From positions 1 to 11,510 of the forward strand of contig DASWQJ010000246.1 of assembly GCA_036403795.1 (NCBI GenBank): 11,510 bases of DNA, in the 5' to 3' direction. Source of the stretch: Stenotrophomonas_A sp036403795. Lineage in GTDB: Bacteria; Pseudomonadota; Gammaproteobacteria; Xanthomonadales; Xanthomonadaceae. Shown piece by piece: positions 6,942 through 11,510 of this stretch (its first letter is position 1; the number at the start of each line of letters is the position of its first letter). Position numbers and translations under genes: made by a program. The notes under the pieces were generated by a model. It was not told the DNA's origin. It ran no database searches and saw only the letters and a program-made list of their open reading frames with translations.

Positions 6942-7426
6942 AGCTGCTGGTCCTGTGCCTGGGCAACATTTGCCGTTCGCCCATGGGCGAGGGCGCGCTG
7001 CGTGCCCGATTGGCTCGATCTCCGCTGGCAGGGCGGGTCGAAGTGGACTCGGCCGGTACCGGCGGATGGCATGCCGGCGAGGGGCCTGATCCCCGTGCCG
7101 TCCGGTGCGCACGCGGCCATGGCGTCGATATCTCGGGGTTGCGGGCGCGCCAGTTGCAGCCTGAAGACTTCATCCACTACGACCTGATCCTGTGCGCCGA
7201 CCCGGCCAACTTGCGCGATGCGCGCCGGATCGCGCCGGCAAACGCCCGGCACAAGGCGGTGCTTTGGCTGTCCTGGGCCGGCGTCGGCGAGCGCCAGGAC
7301 GTACCAGACCCCTACACCGGCGGGACGGCCGAGTTCGAAGCGGCCTGGGCGCTGGTGGACCGGGCGGCCGGCGGAACGGTCGCCCGGCTCGCGCACGAGG
7401 CAGGTTTGGGCATAATTGACCGATGA
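6938..7426 (+). CDS. Low-molecular-weight protein-tyrosine phosphatase
   Basis: Small cytoplasmic phosphatase that removes phosphate from tyrosine; in Gram-negative bacteria, relatives such as Wzb counter BY-kinases controlling polysaccharide export, while others act on unrelated targets. The product has 162 residues, typical of the family. The P-loop CLGNICRS is at residues 7-14 (nucleophile Cys7, second Cys12, Arg13) and the general acid is Asp124 in DPY (124-126); SAGTGGWH lies between. The site looks catalytically complete. GTG 6938 is chosen because it overlaps the kdsB stop (GTGA) and places the first strand directly before the P-loop; GGAG is 13 nt upstream. ATG 6914 is an in-frame alternative adding 8 residues. 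Pseudomonas has a similar gene after kdsB. No tyrosine kinase or capsule gene is in view, so its target is unknown. Confidence 0.9.
   Translation: MKLLVLCLGNICRSPMGEGALRARLARSPLAGRVEVDSAGTGGWHAGEGPDPRAVRCARGHGVDISGLRARQLQPEDFIHYDLILCADPANLRDARRIAPANARHKAVLWLSWAGVGERQDVPDPYTGGTAEFEAAWALVDRAAGGTVARLAHEAGLGIIDR
7411..7416 (+). promoter_or_regulatory. -10-like CATAAT six nt before the NHL-protein start
   Basis: CATAAT matches five of six positions of TATAAT and ends 6 nt before ATG 7423, the spacing at which transcription would begin at or next to the start codon. No -35 or TGn extension is seen. If real, it would give a leaderless mRNA for the NHL-repeat gene and uvrC. It may equally be chance. 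Confidence 0.2.
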
Positions 7427-8841
7427 GCGCACAGACCATCCAGGAATTCCCGGAATTTCCCGATTGGCTCAATGCCCGGCCGTCGACCCTGCAGGAGCAT
7501 CGAGGTCGCGCGCTCGCCTTGGCATTCGTCAATGCCGCGTCGGTCTGGTCTTCGCAGCGGCTGAGCGAGTTGGCGCAGTGGCAGGCGCGTAACCCCGGTC
7601 GATTGCAAGTCATCGTGGTGCAGGTGCCGCGCTTCGACGTCGAGCGCGCGCCGGAGCGTTCGCTCAAGCTGTTGCGCCGACAGGGTGTCACCGCACCGAT
7701 CCTGCTGGACCGCGAATGGGAGACCTGGCGCCGGTTCGGCGTGGAATCCTGGCCCACCGTCGTGCTGCTCGATGCGCAAGGACGGGAACGGCAGCGGCTG
7801 GTCGGCCTGGCCGGCGATCTGGAAAAGGAATTGAATGCGGTCTGCCAGGGCCAGCCGATGCCCAGTGACGAAGACCTGCGTCCGGTGCCGGAGCGCCATC
7901 CCGAGCCGCGCGTCGCGTTGCGGTTTCCCACGGGATTGGCTGTGACCGCCGATCGCGTCTATATCGCCGACAGCGGCCACCATCGCATCCTGGAGTGCAA
8001 CCACGAAGGGCGCGTATTGCGTCGTTTCGGCATCGGCACCGCCGATCTGATCGACGGCCCGATGGAAGAGGCGGCCTTCAAATATCCACGCGGGATCGCG
8101 CTGGCGCGCGAGTTCCTGTACGTGGCCGATTCCGGCAACCACGCCCTGCGTCGCATCAATCTGATGAGCGGCCAGGTCGACACCCTGTGCGGCACTGGCC
8201 GGGCCGGCGATCCGGTCGAGGGCGTGGTGACGCAGGCCGGCGCCGTATCGCTCGATCATCCGCACGGCATCGTATTGGCAGGCAATGAAGTCCTCCTTGC
8301 GATGGCGGGCGACAACCGCATCTGGAGTTACGACCTGGGGCGCAGCGAGCTGCGCTGGCGCGCCGGTGCAGGGGTCCTCGACGAACGCGACGGCAGCGGG
8401 CACATGGCCGCATTCGCGCAGCCCACCGCGTTGGCGGCGGTCCAGCAGGTGCTGTATGTCTGCGACGCACTGGGCTCGGCGGTACGGTCGATGCAGCTGC
8501 GCGGGGATCTGGTCCAGACCTTGGTGGGCGGGCAGGGCGTCTGGCAATTCGGTGACCAGGATGGCCCCCGCACAGACGCGCGCCTGCAGTTTCCCCAGGC
8601 CATCGCCTTGGATCCGGACTCGCCGGTCCTGTGGATCGCCGATACCGGCAATGGCTGCTTGCGCAGCCTGCGATTGGGTGGCGGTGAGCTGAGCACGGTG
8701 CCCTTGCCGCGACCACTGGACGGCCCGTCCGGCTTGGCGGTGTCCGGCGGTGCGGTCTGGATCGCCGAGACCGATGCGCACGCGGTGCTGCGTTACGACA
8801 TCGCCAGTGGCGAGCTGAGCGAGTTGCCGATCGAAGGATGA
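7423..8841 (+). CDS. Thioredoxin-fold domain fused to six-bladed NHL propeller (NHLRC2-like)
   Basis: The 472-residue product has no signal peptide or membrane segment. Residues about 15-150 look like a thioredoxin fold, including SWPTVVLLD with a likely cis-proline at 111. The place where redox-active members carry CxxC reads NAASVWSSQ (37-45): serines 40 and 43 sit where the cysteines should be, so it is probably not a disulfide reductase. Six NHL-type repeats follow, beginning near residues 168, 221, 278, 332, 389 and 433, each with a (Y/F)P.GIA-like turn and several with (Y/W)(I/V)AD(S/T)G; six blades make a closed propeller. The architecture resembles NHLRC2 and bacterial relatives, whose function is not settled. 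ATG overlaps the phosphatase stop (ATGA) and its stop overlaps uvrC. The domain calls are firm; no function is assigned. Confidence 0.8.
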   Translation: MSAQTIQEFPEFPDWLNARPSTLQEHRGRALALAFVNAASVWSSQRLSELAQWQARNPGRLQVIVVQVPRFDVERAPERSLKLLRRQGVTAPILLDREWETWRRFGVESWPTVVLLDAQGRERQRLVGLAGDLEKELNAVCQGQPMPSDEDLRPVPERHPEPRVALRFPTGLAVTADRVYIADSGHHRILECNHEGRVLRRFGIGTADLIDGPMEEAAFKYPRGIALAREFLYVADSGNHALRRINLMSGQVDTLCGTGRAGDPVEGVVTQAGAVSLDHPHGIVLAGNEVLLAMAGDNRIWSYDLGRSELRWRAGAGVLDERDGSGHMAAFAQPTALAAVQQVLYVCDALGSAVRSMQLRGDLVQTLVGGQGVWQFGDQDGPRTDARLQFPQAIALDPDSPVLWIADTGNGCLRSLRLGGGELSTVPLPRPLDGPSGLAVSGGAVWIAETDAHAVLRYDIASGELSELPIEG

Positions 8842-10682
8842 AAGGGAAGTCCACCGGTTTCGATGGCAAGGCTTTCGCCGCCAATCTCAGCACGGCCCCC
8901 GGTGTCTACCGGATGTACGCCGCCGACGACACGCTGCTCTACGTAGGCAAGGCAGGTGCGCTCCGCAAGCGCGTAGGCAGCTACTTCAACGGTGCGCCGA
9001 GGAATGCGCGTGCCATGTCCATGATCTCGCAGATCGCGCGCATGGACGTGACGGTCACCCGCACGGAAGCCGAAGCGCTGTTGCTGGAAAACCAGCTGAT
9101 CAAGTCCCTGTCGCCGCGCTACAACGTGTCGCTGCGGGACGACAAAAGCTATCCGTACGTGCTGTTGACCCGCGAGGATTGGCCTCGGATCGGCCTGCAC
9201 CGAGGCCCACGGGCGGTCCCTGGCCGTTATTTCGGCCCGTATGCCAGCGTCACCGCGGTGCGGGAAACGCTCAACCTGATGCACAAGCTGTTTCGGCTGC
9301 GCAGTTGCGAGGACAGCGTCTTCCGCAACCGGTCGCGACCGTGCCTGCAGTATCAGATCGGCCGATGCAGCGCACCGTGCGTGGAGCTGGTGGACGCGGC
9401 CGAGTACGCCGACTCGGTGCGCCGGGCCACGATGTTCCTGGAAGGCAAGAGCGACCAGTTGGCCGAAGAGCTGATGCAAACGATGCAGCAGGCCAGCGAG
9501 CAACTGCAGTTCGAGCGCGCCGCCCGCCTGCGCGACCTGCTGACGTTGCTGCGCGGTTTGCAGAATCGACAGTTCGTGGAAGGTCGCGCGGCCGACCTGG
9601 ACGTGCTTGCCTGCGCGACCCAGGGAGCCCACGCCTGCGTGCTGCTGTTGGCTTTTCGCGATGGCCGCAATCTCGGTACGCGCTCGTTCTTCCCCAAGAC
9701 CAATGGCGAGGACAGCGCCGACGTGATCCTGGCTGCGTTTGTATCGCAGTACTACGTCGAACACGCACCCCCGCGCGAGATTCTGCTGGATCGCGAAATA
9801 CCCGAGGCCGAGTTGATCGAGCACGCCCTCACTGCCTCGGCCGAGCGAAAGGTGGCCTTGCGCTGGAACGTGCGCGGCGAACGCGCCGGCTACGTCGAAC
9901 TGGCCAGCCGCAATGCGCAGAACACGCTGTCCTCGGAGCTGACCAGCCAAAGTGCGCAGCACGCCCGCAGCGAGGCCATGCGTGAAATGCTCGACTTGGC
10001 CGAACCCATCCGACGGGTGGAATGCTTCGACATCAGCCACACGATGGGCGAGGCGACGGTGGCCTCGTGCGTGGTATTCGACGCGAGCGGTCCGGTGCGC
10101 GGCCAGTACCGCCGCTTCAACATCGCCGGCATCGAGCCGGGCGACGACTACGCCGCGATGCGCCAGGCGCTGGAGCGCAGGTTCCGCCGCGCGGTGGAGG
10201 AGGGCGGTGTATTGCCCGAAGTGCTGCTGATCGACGGTGGGGCCGGCCAACTGGCGCAGGCCCAGGCCGTGATGGCCGAACTGGGCATTACCTCGGTGGC
10301 CCTGGTGGGCGTGGCCAAGGGTGAGGAGCGCCGTGCCGGGCACGAGACGCTGGTGATGCCCGATGGCCGTGAATTGCGCCCCGGCGCCGCGTCGCCCGCA
10401 CTGCAGTTCATCCAACAGGTTCGTGACGAAGCGCACCGGTTTGCCATCACCGGCCATCGTGGTCGGCGCCAGAAGGCGCGCATGACCAGCAAACTGGAAG
10501 ACATCGCCGGGATCGGGCCGCGCCGCCGCGCGAACCTGCTCAAGCATTTCGGCGGCCTGGCAGGCCTGAAGGCAGCCGGCGAGGCCGAGATCGCCCGGGT
10601 CGAAGGCGTCAATGCCGCCCTCGCGGCGCGAATCTACGCTAACCTGCACGGGTTGCCGATGCCCGACGCCGGAAGCGATTAG
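8838..10682 (+). CDS. uvrC: UvrABC nucleotide excision repair nuclease subunit UvrC
   Basis: UvrC makes the 3' and 5' incisions beside a DNA lesion after UvrB loading. The product has 614 residues (E. coli 610). The N-terminal GIY-YIG nuclease shows GVY (22-24) and YVG (35-37). Four cysteines at 157, 169, 177 and 181 have the spacing C-x11-C-x7-C-x3-C reported to bind a 4Fe-4S cluster in E. coli UvrC. The UvrB-binding UVR region is at about 200-236. The RNase H-like nuclease has CFDISHTMGE with catalytic Asp398, and two helix-hairpin-helix motifs fill about 553-612. All catalytic residues are present. The start overlaps the NHL gene stop (ATGA); AAGG directly abuts the ATG, too close to act well, so translation is probably coupled. 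pgsA follows after 8 nt, as in E. coli. Confidence 0.97.
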   Translation: MKGKSTGFDGKAFAANLSTAPGVYRMYAADDTLLYVGKAGALRKRVGSYFNGAPRNARAMSMISQIARMDVTVTRTEAEALLLENQLIKSLSPRYNVSLRDDKSYPYVLLTREDWPRIGLHRGPRAVPGRYFGPYASVTAVRETLNLMHKLFRLRSCEDSVFRNRSRPCLQYQIGRCSAPCVELVDAAEYADSVRRATMFLEGKSDQLAEELMQTMQQASEQLQFERAARLRDLLTLLRGLQNRQFVEGRAADLDVLACATQGAHACVLLLAFRDGRNLGTRSFFPKTNGEDSADVILAAFVSQYYVEHAPPREILLDREIPEAELIEHALTASAERKVALRWNVRGERAGYVELASRNAQNTLSSELTSQSAQHARSEAMREMLDLAEPIRRVECFDISHTMGEATVASCVVFDASGPVRGQYRRFNIAGIEPGDDYAAMRQALERRFRRAVEEGGVLPEVLLIDGGAGQLAQAQAVMAELGITSVALVGVAKGEERRAGHETLVMPDGRELRPGAASPALQFIQQVRDEAHRFAITGHRGRRQKARMTSKLEDIAGIGPRRRANLLKHFGGLAGLKAAGEAEIARVEGVNAALAARIYANLHGLPMPDAGSD

Positions 10683-10690
10683 AACGCGCG

Positions 10691-11323
10691 ATGAAGTTGA
10701 CCGTTCCCACGTGGCTGACCTTGCTGCGGATCCTCATGATCCCGGTGCTGGTGCTCGTGTTCTACCTGCCCTACAAGTGGACGAACTTCGCTGCCGCGTC
10801 GATTTTTGCCGTGGCGGCCATCACCGATTGGCTCGATGGCTGGATCGCACGTCGCTACCACCAGTATTCGGCCTTTGGGGCGTTTCTGGATCCGGTGGCC
10901 GACAAGTTGATGGTGGCCGTTGCATTGTTCCTGATCGTGCAGGGACATCCCACGCCGTGGATGGCGTTTTGGGCCGCGGTCATCGTGGGGCGCGAGATCG
11001 CCGTGTCGGCGCTGCGCGAGTGGATGGCCGAGATCGGCCAACGGGCCAAAGTACGCGTGGCCGTGATCGGAAAGGTCAAGACGACTGCGCAGATGGTGGC
11101 GCTGTTGTGCTTGCTGTATTCGGTGACGCCGGGACGCACGGCCACCCACGAAATATGGCTGGGCGACCTGGTGTTCCAGATGGGTTATTGGACCTTGGCC
11201 ATCGCCGCGTTGCTGACCTTGTGGTCGGGCATCCAGTACCTGCATGCGGCCTGGCCGAGCCTGCGCGATGACGAAAAGGCGGCACTGCGCCGCAACCCTA
11301 AAAAAATCGAAAACAACAGTTGA
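10691..11323 (+). CDS. pgsA: CDP-diacylglycerol-glycerol-3-phosphate 3-phosphatidyltransferase
   Basis: PgsA joins glycerol-3-phosphate to CDP-diacylglycerol to give phosphatidylglycerol phosphate, the committed step to phosphatidylglycerol and cardiolipin, in the inner membrane. The product has 210 residues, somewhat longer than E. coli PgsA (about 180). The CDP-alcohol phosphotransferase motif is complete: Asp46, Asp49-Gly50, Ala53-Arg54, Gly63, Asp67 and Asp71. Several membrane helices surround it, the first at about residues 8-27. The last codons (Lys-Lys-Ile-Glu-Asn-Asn-Ser) are unusually A-rich for this genome because they overlap the tRNA promoter region. There is no clear Shine-Dalgarno before ATG 10691; 8 nt separate it from uvrC, so it probably relies on coupling. 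The order uvrC-pgsA-tRNA-Gly matches E. coli. Confidence 0.95.
   Translation: MKLTVPTWLTLLRILMIPVLVLVFYLPYKWTNFAAASIFAVAAITDWLDGWIARRYHQYSAFGAFLDPVADKLMVAVALFLIVQGHPTPWMAFWAAVIVGREIAVSALREWMAEIGQRAKVRVAVIGKVKTTAQMVALLCLLYSVTPGRTATHEIWLGDLVFQMGYWTLAIAALLTLWSGIQYLHAAWPSLRDDEKAALRRNPKKIENNS
11295..11316 (+). promoter_or_regulatory. Candidate UP element for the tRNA promoter, within the pgsA 3' end
   Basis: A-tracts at 11300-11306 (seven A) and 11310-11313 (four A) lie at about -54 to -41 relative to the predicted start near 11354, where the RNA polymerase alpha subunit binds UP elements. Such A-rich sequence is rare elsewhere in this GC-rich window. It also encodes the last residues of PgsA. 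Confidence 0.45.
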
Positions 11324-11347
11324 CAGTCCGGTCGGCCGCTGTAGAAT
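11320..11347 (+). promoter_or_regulatory. Sigma70-type promoter for tRNA-Gly
   Basis: A perfect -35, TTGACA (11320-11325), is followed by 16 bp and the -10 TAGAAT (11342-11347, five of six). Transcription should start near 11354, about 6 nt before the mature tRNA 5' end. The TGA stop of pgsA (11321-11323) lies inside the -35 hexamer. This is the best promoter match in the window. Confidence 0.85.
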
Positions 11348-11359
11348 TTCGCCTCCCAA

Positions 11360-11435
<76 letters not shown>

Positions 11436-11443
11436 GGACGTCG

Positions 11444-11473
11444 AAAAAGGGAAGCCCCGTGCTTCCCTTTTTT
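11444..11473 (+). terminator. Intrinsic terminator after tRNA-Gly
   Basis: AAAAAGGGAAGC (11444-11455) and GCTTCCCTTTTT (11461-11472) form a perfect 12-bp stem with a 5-nt loop (CCCGT), ending in six T. The shape is that of a strong Rho-independent terminator; the A-run upstream makes it potentially bidirectional. It is 8 nt after the tRNA-Gly CCA and only 10 nt before tRNA-Cys. Confidence 0.85.
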
Positions 11474-11483
11474 ATCTCACCAC

Positions 11484-11510
11484 GGCGCGTTAGCAAAGCG
11501 GTTATGCAGC
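11484..11510 (+). tRNA. tRNA-Cys, 5' part only (cut by window end)
   Basis: The last 27 nt begin GGCGCGT-TA and continue into a short D arm (GCA/TGC) closely resembling the 5' end of E. coli cysT tRNA-Cys. The anticodon lies beyond the window, so the identity rests on this similarity and on position: in E. coli cysT follows glyW. The 3' half is not visible. Confidence 0.8.

Noticed and set aside
5829..7112. 427-codon open frame on the - strand across the intergenic gap and kdsB
   Set aside because: Low-complexity Arg/Ala/Gly-rich product with no motif. It covers the gap, so it was considered for a gene there, but nothing in the gap portion looks coding.
7312..8781. 489-codon open frame on the - strand opposite the NHL gene
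   Set aside because: Shadow of a repeat protein with clear + strand domains and start/stop overlaps on both sides.
8793..10649. 618-codon open frame on the - strand opposite uvrC
   Set aside because: It is the mirror of a strongly coding GC-rich gene; its product is rich in His, Gln, Arg and Ala with no recognisable domain, while the + strand encodes a complete UvrC.

Overview
The window is a dense, single-direction stretch of a GC-rich bacterial chromosome. Every supported gene lies on the + strand. The gene set and order point to a gammaproteobacterium, most likely in the Xanthomonadaceae/Lysobacteraceae group. The left half carries the comEC - exbB - exbD - msbA - lpxK - kdsB - low-molecular-weight phosphatase arrangement. 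The right half carries uvrC - pgsA - tRNA-Gly - tRNA-Cys, which matches E. coli uvrC-pgsA-glyW-cysT. The assignment rests on recognised protein families, gene order and base composition, not on a database search.

Layout: (1) 1-2030, the 3' part of comEC (DNA uptake channel; 5' end outside the window). (2) 2035-5917, exbB, exbD, msbA and lpxK, spaced by 3-4 nt or overlapping by 4 nt: a proton-motive-force energiser pair joined to lipid A flipping and lipid A 4'-phosphorylation. (3) 5918-6158, the only sizeable gap. It holds two inverted repeats, a weak -10-like hexamer and a possible 12-codon hydrophobic leader ORF that runs into the kdsB start. (4) 6159-10682, kdsB (CMP-Kdo synthesis), a low-molecular-weight tyrosine phosphatase, a thioredoxin-fold/NHL six-bladed propeller protein and uvrC, each overlapping the next by exactly 4 nt. 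(5) 10691-11323, pgsA (phosphatidylglycerol phosphate synthase). (6) 11360-11510, tRNA-Gly(GCC) with a strong sigma70-type promoter, a strong intrinsic-terminator hairpin, and the 5' end of tRNA-Cys.

Together the protein genes mainly serve outer-membrane construction (MsbA, LpxK and KdsB for LPS; PgsA for phospholipid). ComEC (competence) and UvrC (nucleotide excision repair) share the transcription units. There are no mobile elements, CRISPR arrays, prophage genes or defence systems. This is essentially a conserved housekeeping region. The least ordinary points are a thioredoxin-like domain whose CxxC appears replaced by SxxS, the short ORF coupled to kdsB, the tRNA promoter built into the end of pgsA, and a terminator-like hairpin only 10 nt upstream of tRNA-Cys.
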